Positions 42,726 to 51,029 of a stretch of DNA of 64,000 bases are shown here, in pieces. The notes beneath the pieces were generated by a model. That model was not told where the DNA came from and did not search any database. It saw only the letters and a list, made by a program, of their open reading frames with translations. Each line of letters begins with the position of its first letter. The first letter of the stretch is position 1. The position numbers were made by a program, and so were the translations under genes. This stretch comes from Gemmatimonadetes bacterium 2013_60CM_65_52. Its GTDB lineage: Bacteria; Gemmatimonadota; Gemmatimonadetes; Gemmatimonadales; Gemmatimonadaceae. The DNA lies in assembly GCA_002215645.1 (NCBI GenBank), contig NGFI01000005.1:426678-490677 (forward strand), written 5' to 3'.

Positions 42726-43595
42726 GTGGTGTTGCGCGCGCTGCTCGCCGGCCTGATCGACTACGCGGGACTGTTTCCTCCGGCATCGCTCGACATGCTG
42801 GAGGTCGCGAATCGGTATGGGGACTATACGTCCTCCGATGAGTCATGGCTGTTGGGACGCCTCGTCGTGCCGGTGGCGCGTTTGGCGGAGCTCGGTGACG
42901 TCCTCCGGAGTCACGACCACCCGCCGTTCCTCATCAGCGCACTGATCGGCGGCGACGTGGACGCGGATGCGCGCACCATTGCCGGCTGCAACGAGCAGTG
43001 GGCGCAGTGCCTGAAAGTTGATACCTGCGAGCTGCGGGGAACGTCCCCCGCGCAAATCGCGCACGCCGCGCGCGCGCTGGCGGGCGAATACACCGTGTAC
43101 GTCGAAGTGGCATCGTCGGTGGATCAAGCCATCCTCCTCGACGTCGTCGCGGCCGAGCACGTGCGCGCTAAGATTCGCACCGGCGGGGTCACCGCCGACG
43201 CGTTTCCGTCCCCGCTCGAGGTCGCCCGCTTCCTTCAACGCTGCGCGGAGCGTACGCTCGCGTTCAAGGCGACGGCCGGCCTCCATCATCCCATTCGAGG
43301 CACCTACCGCCTGACATACGATTCCGACGCACCCCGCGGCGTGATGTTCGGCTTTCTCAACCTGTTTCTTGCGGCGACATTGGTGCGGCAACGCGTGGAA
43401 CAGGACGAGCTCGTCGCAATTCTCGAGGAGACCGATCCCGCGTCGTTCGGAATTGCGGACCACGCAATCTCGTGGCGTGAACGTGCCCTGACGGAAACGG
43501 CGATCGCCAGCGCGCGGCGTGAATTCGCCGTTGCGTTCGGCTCATGCTCGTTCCGCGAGCCGGTCGACGACCTTTTTCAACTCCGGCTCCTGTAG
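42726..43595 (+). CDS. unknown protein linked to fumarylacetoacetase
   Basis: The 289-residue protein has an alternating alpha/beta pattern that may be a TIM-barrel: LIDYAGLFPPASLDM, PPFLISALIGGDV, YTVYVEVASSVDQ, VRAKIRTGGVTADAFPSPLEVARFL, TLAFKATAGLHHPIRG, GVMFGFLNLFLAA. There are conserved-looking Asp, Lys and His residues, but I cannot name the family. The GTG at 42726 (or 42729) follows the SET stop by 10 nt; an ATG at 42648 is open but overlaps the SET domain end. It is immediately followed by fahA with no gap, so it may be tied to tyrosine/homogentisate breakdown. Confidence 0.65.
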   Translation: MVLRALLAGLIDYAGLFPPASLDMLEVANRYGDYTSSDESWLLGRLVVPVARLAELGDVLRSHDHPPFLISALIGGDVDADARTIAGCNEQWAQCLKVDTCELRGTSPAQIAHAARALAGEYTVYVEVASSVDQAILLDVVAAEHVRAKIRTGGVTADAFPSPLEVARFLQRCAERTLAFKATAGLHHPIRGTYRLTYDSDAPRGVMFGFLNLFLAATLVRQRVEQDELVAILEETDPASFGIADHAISWRERALTETAIASARREFAVAFGSCSFREPVDDLFQLRLL

Positions 43596-44915
43596 ATGGT
43601 GCCCGGTCCGGAATCAATCGCTACGGCGCGATCATGGGTCGCCTCGGCCGAACAGCACGACACTGATTTTCCGCTCCAGAATCTGCCGTTCGGAGTCTTC
43701 CGCGCGACGGCGCGTGCGCCACGGCCCGGAATCGCCATTGGCGACCGTATTCTCGATCTCGCGGCGGTGGCAGAGCAGGGACTTCTGAGTGATCAGGCCG
43801 CTGCGCTGGTGCACGAGTGCACTCTCGACGGAGCGCTCAATCCGCTCCTGGCCGCAGGTCGTGACGCCATCGGCCACCTGCGTCGCCAGGCGGCGCTGCT
43901 GCTTGCGGCGGATTCATCCGAGAGCCGCGCCGCGCGCGATCGCGGGGAGGCGCTGCTCGTAAAGATGGCGGATGCGGAGCTGCTCCTGCCGGCGCGCATC
44001 GCGGATTACACGGACTTCTATGCATCCATTCACCACGCCACGAACGTCGGCAGCATGTTTCGCCCCGACAATCCACTGCTTCCGAATTATCGGTGGGTGC
44101 CCATCGGATACCATGGGCGCGCGTCGTCGTTGGTGCCGAGTGGTGCGGCGGTGCGGCGTCCACTTGGGCAGAGCAAGGATGATGCGGCGCCCGCACCAAC
44201 GTTCGGCCCCACACGGCGACTCGACTACGAGCTCGAAGTCGGCGCATTCATCTGTGGCGGCAACCCGCTCGGCACGCCGATCGCGCTCGATGACGCGGAG
44301 TCGCACATCGCAGGGCTGTGTCTCGTGAACGACTGGTCCGCGCGCGACATCCAGTCGTGGGAGTATCAGCCGCTCGGCCCGTTCCTCGCGAAGAATTTTG
44401 CCACCAGCGTGTCGCCGTGGGTCGTGACCCTCGATGCGCTGGAGCCCTTTCGTGTGCAAGCCTACAAGCGCCCCGCAGGCGATCCGCAGCCACTCGCGTA
44501 CCTCCACGGTGTGCGGAACGAGACGCGCGGCGGCTTTGCCATCACACTCGAGGTGCTCATCACGTCGTCCCGCATGCGTGCCGCCGGCATACCCCCGATG
44601 CAGGTGAGCGTCGGGAGCTTCGAGTCGATGTATTGGACTCTCGCGCAGCTGGTAACCCACCACACGAGCAACGGCTGCAACCTGCAACCCGGCGATCTCA
44701 TCGCGAGCGGCACCGTGAGCGGCGCGACGCCCGAGTCGCGCGGATGTCTGCTCGAGCGCACGTGGCGCGGTACGGAGCCGCTAAGGCTCCCGAACGGCGA
44801 GTCCCGTTCGTTCCTCGAGGACGGCGACGAAGTGATTCTGCGCGCCTGGTGCGAGCGCGCCGGCGCAAAGCGCATCGGATTCGGTGAGTGCCGGGGACTC
44901 GTCGCACCGGCATGA
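43596..44915 (+). CDS. fahA: fumarylacetoacetase
   Basis: Hydrolyses fumarylacetoacetate to fumarate and acetoacetate, the last step of tyrosine breakdown by the homogentisate route. The 439-residue length is that of the full eukaryotic-type FAH. Seen are the N-terminal SH3-like part (LQNLPFGVFRA) and the catalytic core with YTDFYASIHHATNVGSMFRP, PIGYHGRASS, LDYELEVGAFI (metal ligands), LVNDWSARDIQSWEYQPLGPFLAKNFATSVSPW, and GTVSGATPESRGCLLE. It starts directly after the stop of the unknown gene and its stop overlaps the next gene's ATG (ATGA). No hmgA or hpd is in the window. Confidence 0.93.
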   Translation: MVPGPESIATARSWVASAEQHDTDFPLQNLPFGVFRATARAPRPGIAIGDRILDLAAVAEQGLLSDQAAALVHECTLDGALNPLLAAGRDAIGHLRRQAALLLAADSSESRAARDRGEALLVKMADAELLLPARIADYTDFYASIHHATNVGSMFRPDNPLLPNYRWVPIGYHGRASSLVPSGAAVRRPLGQSKDDAAPAPTFGPTRRLDYELEVGAFICGGNPLGTPIALDDAESHIAGLCLVNDWSARDIQSWEYQPLGPFLAKNFATSVSPWVVTLDALEPFRVQAYKRPAGDPQPLAYLHGVRNETRGGFAITLEVLITSSRMRAAGIPPMQVSVGSFESMYWTLAQLVTHHTSNGCNLQPGDLIASGTVSGATPESRGCLLERTWRGTEPLRLPNGESRSFLEDGDEVILRAWCERAGAKRIGFGECRGLVAPA

Positions 44916-46306
44916 CGTCGCGGCCGAGCGCTGTCGTTCGCTTCTCTCTATTCACCCTGCCGATGCTGCTGGCACAGGGATGTGGAGGGGGCCTTCAGGT
45001 ACCCGAGCCGGATCTCACCCCTCGCGCCGGCGGATATCCGGCCGCGGAGCCGGCGGTCATCGCCCTGCCCATCAGTCTCTCACTCGGAAAGATTCGCGCC
45101 GCGCTGTCCACCTCGTTGCCACCGTCGGACTCCCTGACGCGCGCACAATGCGTCGCGCTCGGCGGCGCCGTCTGTCATCAGTACGTCTACTCGCGGGATT
45201 CACTCGAGCTGCGCATGAACGGCGATCGCGTCGACCTCCTCACGCGTCTGCGCTACCGCGGCCGTGTGGCGCTCGGCGGCGTCGGCGGCCTTGCGAGCTG
45301 TGGCTATGCACCCGAGCCGATGAAGCGTGCGGAGCTCCATGCCGCCACGTCGCTCTATTGGCGCAATGACTGGCATCTCGCATCGCGCAACACGTCCATC
45401 AACGTTGCGCTGCCCGATCCGTGCGAGGTCACGCTGCTTCGCGTGGACGTCACGCCGATGATGCGGCGCATCATCGATGCCCAGGGCGAGCGACTGCGTC
45501 AGCAGCTCGACAGCGCCATTCCGGCTCTCGCCGATCTCCGTCCGGCCGCGGATTCGCTGTGGCACACCATGCTGCGCCCGTTCGCACTCGACTCGGCGAG
45601 CACTACCTGGCTCTCGATGACGCCCGACGCCGTGCTGCTCGCACGCCCCATTGGCCGGGGCGACGCGTTGGCCACGGCCATCGTGATCACCGCCTATCCG
45701 CGTGCCACACTTGGCGCACGTCCCGCCACGGTGCATAAGCCGCTGCCGCCGCTCGGTCTCGCCACGACGCAGTCGGGCATTCACGTGCCCGTCGACATCC
45801 TGTTGCCATTCGCCGACCTGAGCGTGCGTGTCACGCAGCTCCTGCGCGGCGACGTTCCCGAGGCGGGCATCACCATCGACAGCGTGAAGGTGTGGGCTGT
45901 AGGCGACACGATGGTGGTGCGAACCAGCGTGCGCGGCTCGGTCACTGGCGATCTCTTTGCACTCGGCCGCGTTCAATACGACCCTGCGGCGCGTCACCTG
46001 CTGGTGAGCGATCTCCAGTACACGCTGTCGAGCGAGAGCCGGATGAGTCGACTCAAGGCGACGCTCGGTTCCTACCGCATCAAGCGCGCGCTCGATCTGG
46101 CTACCGGACATGGACGGCTGGACGTCGGCACGCAGCTCGATTCATTGCGACGACAGCTTTCGTCCCAGTTGAACCGGCCGCTCGCGCCGGGAGTCGAAGT
46201 CTCCGGCACGCTCACGGACATTCGCATTGCCGCGCTCTCCACGTCGGCCAGCGCCTTCGTGCTTCGCGTCGTCATCGACGGCACGGCGCGTCTCGTCATC
46301 CGCTAG
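44912..46306 (+). CDS. DUF4403-family lipoprotein (second paralogue)
   Basis: The 464-residue protein has a lipoprotein signal (LFTLPMLLAQGC). The DUF4403 body begins AVIALPISLSLGKIRAALSTSL, continues with DRVDLLTRLRYRGRVAL and SLYWRNDWHLASRN, has the central TWLSMTPDAVLLARPIG with ARPATVHKPLPPL, and ends GVEVSGTLTDIRIAALSTSASAFVLRVVIDGTARL. It shares overall layout with the gene at 21625-23064 but little direct identity, so this is an old split. It is the last of a run with SET, unknown and fahA genes, sharing ATGA with fahA. Confidence 0.83.
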   Translation: MTSRPSAVVRFSLFTLPMLLAQGCGGGLQVPEPDLTPRAGGYPAAEPAVIALPISLSLGKIRAALSTSLPPSDSLTRAQCVALGGAVCHQYVYSRDSLELRMNGDRVDLLTRLRYRGRVALGGVGGLASCGYAPEPMKRAELHAATSLYWRNDWHLASRNTSINVALPDPCEVTLLRVDVTPMMRRIIDAQGERLRQQLDSAIPALADLRPAADSLWHTMLRPFALDSASTTWLSMTPDAVLLARPIGRGDALATAIVITAYPRATLGARPATVHKPLPPLGLATTQSGIHVPVDILLPFADLSVRVTQLLRGDVPEAGITIDSVKVWAVGDTMVVRTSVRGSVTGDLFALGRVQYDPAARHLLVSDLQYTLSSESRMSRLKATLGSYRIKRALDLATGHGRLDVGTQLDSLRRQLSSQLNRPLAPGVEVSGTLTDIRIAALSTSASAFVLRVVIDGTARLVIR

Positions 46307-46318
46307 TCGCGCGGCCGC

Positions 46319-47239
46319 CTAAGGTGGCTCGGGCGTTACACTTTGCGGAAACGGCACCGACTGTTTCGTGCGCCCCTTCACCTTCAGCTTCTCACCGATG
46401 CGAATCTTGTCGCCGGCGAGCCCGTTGAGCGCCCGAATCTCTTCCGGCGTCGTGTTGAACATCCGCGCGACCGACGCCAATGCCTCGCCACGCCGCACCG
46501 TGTGGAACCATTCGCCGCGTCCCTGGGTGGCTAACGTCGAACGCGCACGGTCCTGGGCGCGCCGCTCCTCGCGCCGCTGCCACCCGACCGCGCGAAGTTG
46601 CGCGTACTTGCGGCCAAGCGCCGCGAGCAGCGAGTCCGCGCTCTCCGATTCCGGGGACGGCACGCCAACGGTGACGCGCCCTGCGGGCGTGCGAATCCGG
46701 AGTCCCCTGGCGAGAAAGAACAGCGTCCTCGTCGGGCTTACCGTGGCGAGGGTGTCGATCGGCCACGATCGGTCCTCGAATGTGGGAGGCGCATCCGGGG
46801 GGCTGAGCGGATCTCTTGGCTGGAGTCCAAGGAAGATCAGTCGTCCCCCGATCGGATGTGCCGAGTCGCCAGCGGCGTCCGTGAGCACCAACAGGCCGCG
46901 CGTGGCGCGGAAGTAGTCGATCGCCGGCCGCTGCCACACGCTCACCTTGGCCAGGACGCGCTCGCCGGGGCGAAGCGTACTGAGTCGCAGCTCTCGCTCC
47001 GCGAACGCCTTCGCGTCGCGTGGATCCGACCGCACCGCCTGAACGGCGATCTGCGCGATGCTCACCGCGAGCGCGAGTCCGACACACCACGCCAGGTACT
47101 TGATCCAGATCGGATACCCCGCGCGGCGGCGTCGACGCCGATTTCGGCGAGGCATCGCATCCCAATTGGGGAGGTCGCGCGGGTCGCCGCTCCAAATACC
47201 TTCGGCTGGAATCGGTGGCGGCGCGTCCTGAGGCAACAT
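46319..47239 (-). CDS. LysM-domain single-pass membrane protein
   Basis: The 306-residue protein has a cytoplasmic N-terminal part with an Arg-rich stretch (RRNRRRRRRAGYP) and one transmembrane helix (YLAWCVGLALAVSIAQIAVQ). A periplasmic region of mixed beta structure follows, then a C-terminal LysM domain (FHTVRRGEALASVARMFNTTPEEIRALNGL, then IRIGEKLKVKG). LysM binds N-acetylglucosamine polymers such as peptidoglycan. The ATG at 47239 is used; GTG/ATG starts upstream add unlike residues. It is divergent from a lytic transglycosylase across a perfect 16-bp palindrome. Confidence 0.8.
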   Translation of the reverse strand: MLPQDAPPPIPAEGIWSGDPRDLPNWDAMPRRNRRRRRRAGYPIWIKYLAWCVGLALAVSIAQIAVQAVRSDPRDAKAFAERELRLSTLRPGERVLAKVSVWQRPAIDYFRATRGLLVLTDAAGDSAHPIGGRLIFLGLQPRDPLSPPDAPPTFEDRSWPIDTLATVSPTRTLFFLARGLRIRTPAGRVTVGVPSPESESADSLLAALGRKYAQLRAVGWQRREERRAQDRARSTLATQGRGEWFHTVRRGEALASVARMFNTTPEEIRALNGLAGDKIRIGEKLKVKGRTKQSVPFPQSVTPEPP

Positions 47240-47314
47240 CGAGGGGTTCGGGAATGGGCTGCAACGTCCGACACTCCAAGGAAGAAGGATGCCGCGCCCT
47301 CGCCAACGCACGTA

Positions 47315-47330
47315 TGTAACAATTGTTACA
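47315..47330. promoter_or_regulatory. 16-bp perfect palindrome, likely operator
   Basis: TGTAACAATTGTTACA is a perfect palindrome, AT-rich in a GC-rich setting. It lies between the divergent LysM and transglycosylase genes (75 bp and 106 bp from their starts). It looks like a binding site for a dimeric repressor or activator; the factor is not identifiable. Confidence 0.6.
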
Positions 47331-47436
47331 GATGAGCTTGTCCGACCTGGGAGTCGAGGCTACCCTTCAAGCTCGCGTTGTACGACGGGCTTCTCCCCGG
47401 AGTCCGGTCGCCTCGGCCGCTATTCCCTCCTGACCG

Positions 47437-48312
47437 GTGGCATCCATTCGCGTCGTCCCGATAGCCCGTCAGCTCGCCGTTGCCGTCGTCGCGGCCGGAA
47501 CCGTGATCTTCACCGCCACCCAGGTGAAGCCCGTGTTTCTTGGTCAGACACCGGTGGCTGGAAGGGTACTGGCGGCAGACTATCTGGATTCGGCTACCGT
47601 ACGCGCGCCGTGGCTCAGCCTGCCTGAGCCACTTGCCATGCGGCATCCGCAATTCCGTCGGGACGTCAACGCTTTCGCCGCGGATCTGCGCGGCACTGGA
47701 AGCATCGCCGGGGAGCGCGCCGACTCCATTGCTGCCGTCGCGGTGCGCGAGGCCTATCATCGCCGAGTGCCGCCGGCACTCGTCCTGGGCGTGATGCTGA
47801 CGGAGAACGACCGGTTCAAGTCAGGCGTGCGGTCCAAGGTCGGTGCGCTTGGACTCATGCAGATCATGCCGCGACTGTGGGCGCCGAACCTCGGCATCTA
47901 CCTGGGGAAAAATCTCAAGGATGACGAAACCAACGTTCGATACGGGGTCTACATCCTGAGACACTTCGCCCGCCGTACGGCGGACAGCTTGGACGCCGGC
48001 GACGTTACACGTGTTGCGCTGCTCAATTACAATGGTTGCGTGCGGGGCGCGAACACGCCCGATTGCCGCGCTTACCCGGACAAGGTGCAACGGCACGTGG
48101 AGCGGAGTGCCCAGTCCATCTGCAATGGCCGTGGGTTCAAGGAGTGCGTGGCGCTGCCGCTGTGGGCAGCTATCCGGGACACCTCGCCGCCGCCAATCCC
48201 CAGCTCCTCTCTGGCGAACTCGGTTCCACTGGTTGCTACAGACCGCGGCCGCGATGGTCCGCGCTTCGCGGCTCTGAACTCACGCCTCGGCCATTGGCTG
48301 ACGGGTAACTAG
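47437..48312 (+). CDS. lytic transglycosylase, SLT (Slt70-type) domain
   Basis: The 291-residue protein has an N-terminal signal/anchor (RQLAVAVVAAGTVIFTATQV). The SLT catalytic domain follows, with the glutamate in VMLTENDRFKSG, the motif SKVGALGLMQIMPRLW and the C-terminal VALLNYNGCVRG, where the usual AYN appears as NYN. It should cleave the MurNAc-GlcNAc bond of peptidoglycan, forming 1,6-anhydro ends. GTG 47437 is the only start that retains the anchor. It is divergent from the LysM protein and probably works on the same wall. The C-terminal 50 residues are Pro/Ser-rich. Confidence 0.85.
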   Translation: MASIRVVPIARQLAVAVVAAGTVIFTATQVKPVFLGQTPVAGRVLAADYLDSATVRAPWLSLPEPLAMRHPQFRRDVNAFAADLRGTGSIAGERADSIAAVAVREAYHRRVPPALVLGVMLTENDRFKSGVRSKVGALGLMQIMPRLWAPNLGIYLGKNLKDDETNVRYGVYILRHFARRTADSLDAGDVTRVALLNYNGCVRGANTPDCRAYPDKVQRHVERSAQSICNGRGFKECVALPLWAAIRDTSPPPIPSSSLANSVPLVATDRGRDGPRFAALNSRLGHWLTGN

Positions 48313-48318
48313 GACACT

Positions 48319-48486
48319 GACGGTCGCCACTCCAGGACTCTCCGCCGCCGATGCCCCTGCGGCGATGGGACGGCGGACGGCGGAGTGCGACTCTCGGATA
48401 TCCGACTCTGACTCTGAACCGTCGTTTCCTACCGGATACGTCGTTCTTACCGAGTGCCGGATACAGAGTACTGGTCTTCACTACTG
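48319..48486. repeat. MITE-like element, copy A (one end missing)
   Basis: The segment carries one copy of the 20-bp terminal repeat GCCCCTGCGGCGATGGGACG, within a longer end beginning GACGGTCGCCAC. Its inner part matches copy B (50781-51010) in inverse orientation: rc of 48486-48400 has CAGTAGTGAAGACCAGTAC, GTATCCGGCACTC and CGACGTATCCGGTA in the same order. The second terminal repeat is absent, so this copy is truncated near 48486. Confidence 0.8.
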
Positions 48487-48548
48487 ATCTTCAACACGCG
48501 ACGCAGCTGCCCGCTTGGGCGGCCGAGTCCGAGCGTGGCAGCGCCCGA

Positions 48549-49337
48549 CTACCTGATGGCTTCTACCTTCGTGAGCCCGTTCTGCTTGATGCTGATCTCC
48601 ATGTTCTGTGCGAGCACGACGATCTTCACGTTGAGCTGATCGTTGGAGTTGCTGCCGAGGTAGACGCCCTTTTCCGTCAGGTAGAAAGCGCCCGTGCTGG
48701 TGCCGTCCGACTCCATGGTCACCGGCGTTCCCTGCAGGCTGCCGGCGCCGGCCGCCTTGATGGACGTCTCGCGCTGGATGCGGAGCGCCTTCACGCCGTC
48801 GATGGTCGTGTCGCCGGCCACCGTATAGCGCGAGATGGCCGTGCGATCCACGTCCAGCCCCGACTGCGAGACCTTGCCGGCGGTCGTATCCGTCCACGTG
48901 GATCCCGGGATGAGCGTCGCGCGATAGACCGGGAGGAACTTCGCGATGCCGTCCGTGATCTGCGCCAGGGCGGGATCGAGTCCCTCGGGCCCCTTCGTCG
49001 AATAGAGCCGGCCGGTTGGAGACAGCAGCGAGGTGAACGATGCGCCCTTCAGCTTGCTGAGGTCGGGCAGCGGGCCGGCTGACTTGAGCGCGATGGAATC
49101 GAGCGTCACGGTCGCCGTCATCGTGTCCTTCGACGTTCTGGCGATGTTGACGGTCAGATGCTCCTGGACGCCCACCTCGAGATTCATCGAGCCGGCGGGG
49201 GTGGTCTGGTTGAGCTTGTTTGTGGTGGAAAGCCGGTACTTCGTGATTCCGGCGGCGTACTCGACCTTCTGGGCGGAAAGCGCGAGCGGCGCGGCGACGA
49301 GGACCGCGGCGGCGAAACGCGCGAAATGCAGCGTCAT
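48549..49337 (-). CDS. secreted beta-rich protein of unknown function
   Basis: The 262-residue protein has a signal peptide (FARFAAAVLVAAPLALSAQ) and a body rich in Thr, Ser and Val, with alternating strands (YAAGITKYRLSTTNKLNQ; MTATVTLDSIALKSAG; GRLYSTKGPEGLDP; GAFYLTEKGVYLGSNSND; LNVKIVVLAQNMEISIKQ). No cysteine is seen outside the leader. I cannot name a family. ATG 49337 is used. The gene lies between MITE-like copy A and the divergent dut gene. Confidence 0.68.
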   Translation of the reverse strand: MTLHFARFAAAVLVAAPLALSAQKVEYAAGITKYRLSTTNKLNQTTPAGSMNLEVGVQEHLTVNIARTSKDTMTATVTLDSIALKSAGPLPDLSKLKGASFTSLLSPTGRLYSTKGPEGLDPALAQITDGIAKFLPVYRATLIPGSTWTDTTAGKVSQSGLDVDRTAISRYTVAGDTTIDGVKALRIQRETSIKAAGAGSLQGTPVTMESDGTSTGAFYLTEKGVYLGSNSNDQLNVKIVVLAQNMEISIKQNGLTKVEAIR

Positions 49338-49489
49338 TCATGACTCCTGGGAGGACGGAAAGCGCCGGCGATTCGCGCCCGCGTTTGTTAGGTATACGCG
49401 CATAAGGGCGAAAGGTTACCCAGGACCAGAGGTGCCAAAGTCGCGGCCGCTTGGCTACGTTGCGCGGCGCACATCCAGAGGGAGAATCA

Positions 49490-49999
49490 ATGAGCGAGCA
49501 CATCGTTCTCGAGCGTCTGTTCGAGGACGCGCAGCTTCCGCAGCCGGCGACACCCGGATCCGCCGGCCATGACTTGAGGGCATATCTTCGCGCGCGCACC
49601 GTGCGTGTATCCGACGGAGCGCGACAAGATGAGCGAGACGCCGAGGATCGCGGCGGTGAGTGGTTCCTGGAACTGGCTGCCGGCCAGATGGCATTGATTC
49701 CGCTCGGCTTTCGGTCTCGCCTTCCGGTGGGCGTCGAGGCGCAGATCAGACCGCGAAGCGGACAGGTCTTCAAGACGGCGCTGACGGTGCCGAACGCACC
49801 TGGCACGGTGGACGCAGACTACGCCGAGGAATGGATGGTGATCGTGCGAAACGATTCGGCGGCTCCCAGGCGGATCGTGCACGGTGAGCGAATTGCGCAG
49901 GCGGTGTTTGCGCGCTACGCCGAACTGCGGGTGGAGGAGGGAACCGTCACACGCTCGACGGAGCGCGCCGGAGGCTTCGGCAGCACGGGCGCGCACTGA
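49490..49999 (+). CDS. dut: dUTP diphosphatase
   Basis: Hydrolyses dUTP to dUMP and pyrophosphate, keeping uracil out of DNA and feeding dTMP synthesis. The 169-residue protein has the five Dut motifs: AGHDLRA (1), RPRSG (2), GTVDADYAEEW (3), RIAQAVFARY (4) and ERAGGFGSTG (5). Motif 3 has Ala-Glu-Glu-Trp where most have the YRGE form. An insertion of about 20 residues (DGARQDERDAEDRGGEW) between motifs 1 and 2 lengthens it. ATG 49490 follows GAGGGAGA, a good ribosome site. Confidence 0.92.
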   Translation: MSEHIVLERLFEDAQLPQPATPGSAGHDLRAYLRARTVRVSDGARQDERDAEDRGGEWFLELAAGQMALIPLGFRSRLPVGVEAQIRPRSGQVFKTALTVPNAPGTVDADYAEEWMVIVRNDSAAPRRIVHGERIAQAVFARYAELRVEEGTVTRSTERAGGFGSTGAH

Positions 50000-50028
50000 C
50001 CTGGCGCCGACAACCCGGAGCATCGACG

Positions 50029-50769
50029 ATGACGACACCAGGCCTTCGCAGCGAAGCGCGATCGTATTGGGTATTGAGCCGATCGCATCGGTACAGCCTC
50101 CTCTTTGCATTGCCGCTGCTCGTGACGTACGAGCTGCTCGAAGTCATCGCGCCGATTCGCTCGTCCGGTGGCGTGATCCGCAACGGCGCCGACGTCATCA
50201 TCACGGCGCTGTTCTCGTGGCTGTTGGGACCGCGTGGGCCGCTGGTGTTCATGGCGCTCGTCATCGGCGTCTCGCTCTGGCTCATTCGTCGCGACCGGTC
50301 GTCCGGCCGGATCAAGCTGCCGATGTTCGGTGCGATGCTTGGCGAGTCGGTGGTGCTGGCGCTGCTGTTCGGCGTGGTCATCGGCACGGCGACGATCCAC
50401 CTCGTGGGACCTCTGCGCTCGCTCGCCGCGCCGGCCATTGCGGAGAGTTCGCTGGCACGGCTGACGCTCTCACTCGGCGCGGGACTCTACGAGGAGCTCC
50501 TGTTCCGCGTCATCATCGTGGCCGCGCTTGCAAACGGATTCCGGCTGCTGGGATTCAGCCGGCTGTTCTCGGGCGGGATGGCGACGCTGTTCGGCGCATT
50601 GCTGTTCTCGGCGTTCCATTACATGGGGCCGCTGGGTGAGCCGCTTCGGCTCGAGTCGTTCGTGTTTCGCGCGCTGGCGGGGCTTGGGTTCAGCGCGCTC
50701 TATCTCACGCGTGGCTTTGGCATCACGGCGTGGACGCACGCGCTCTATGACATTGCGGTGCTGATGTAG
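50029..50769 (+). CDS. CPBP-family intramembrane metalloprotease
   Basis: The 246-residue membrane protein has about six helices and the CPBP (CAAX protease/bacteriocin-processing) motifs: EELLFR (residues about 165-170), FSAFHY and HALYD, where Glu, Glu and His residues hold the metal in the membrane. These enzymes cut prenylated or membrane proteins; the bacterial substrates are mostly unknown. ATG 50029 lies 29 bp after dut, probably the same operon. It is followed by MITE-like copy B. Confidence 0.86.
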   Translation: MTTPGLRSEARSYWVLSRSHRYSLLFALPLLVTYELLEVIAPIRSSGGVIRNGADVIITALFSWLLGPRGPLVFMALVIGVSLWLIRRDRSSGRIKLPMFGAMLGESVVLALLFGVVIGTATIHLVGPLRSLAAPAIAESSLARLTLSLGAGLYEELLFRVIIVAALANGFRLLGFSRLFSGGMATLFGALLFSAFHYMGPLGEPLRLESFVFRALAGLGFSALYLTRGFGITAWTHALYDIAVLM

Positions 50770-50780
50770 CCTCCTGAAAC

Positions 50781-51010
50781 GACGGTCACCACTTTGAGAC
50801 TCGGGCGGATAGGCATGCCCCTGCGGCGATGGGACGACTGACGGCGCAAACCAGTAGTGAAGACCAGTACCCGGTATCCGGCACTCCGTAAGACGACGTA
50901 TCCGGTACACTAACGACGGCTCAGAGTCTGATTTCTGAAAACCGACCTCCCCATCCGACGTCCCATCGCCGCAGGGGCCTTGGCAGCAGAGAGAGTCTCG
51001 GCGTGGCATC
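50781..51010. repeat. MITE-like element, copy B, with 20-bp terminal inverted repeats
   Basis: GCCCCTGCGGCGATGGGACG at 50817-50836 is matched by its perfect reverse complement at 50959-50978. The similarity extends outward imperfectly (GACGGTCACCAC on the left, GAGTCTC...GTGG on the right). The 122-bp inner part matches copy A in inverse orientation. No transposase is encoded, so it would have to be mobilised in trans. Confidence 0.85.
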
Positions 51011-51029
51011 TCCGAAGTCTGAATCCTGT

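Noticed and set aside
48319-51010. An insertion sequence or prophage fragment
   Set aside because: No transposase, integrase or phage gene is encoded; only short terminal inverted repeats are present.
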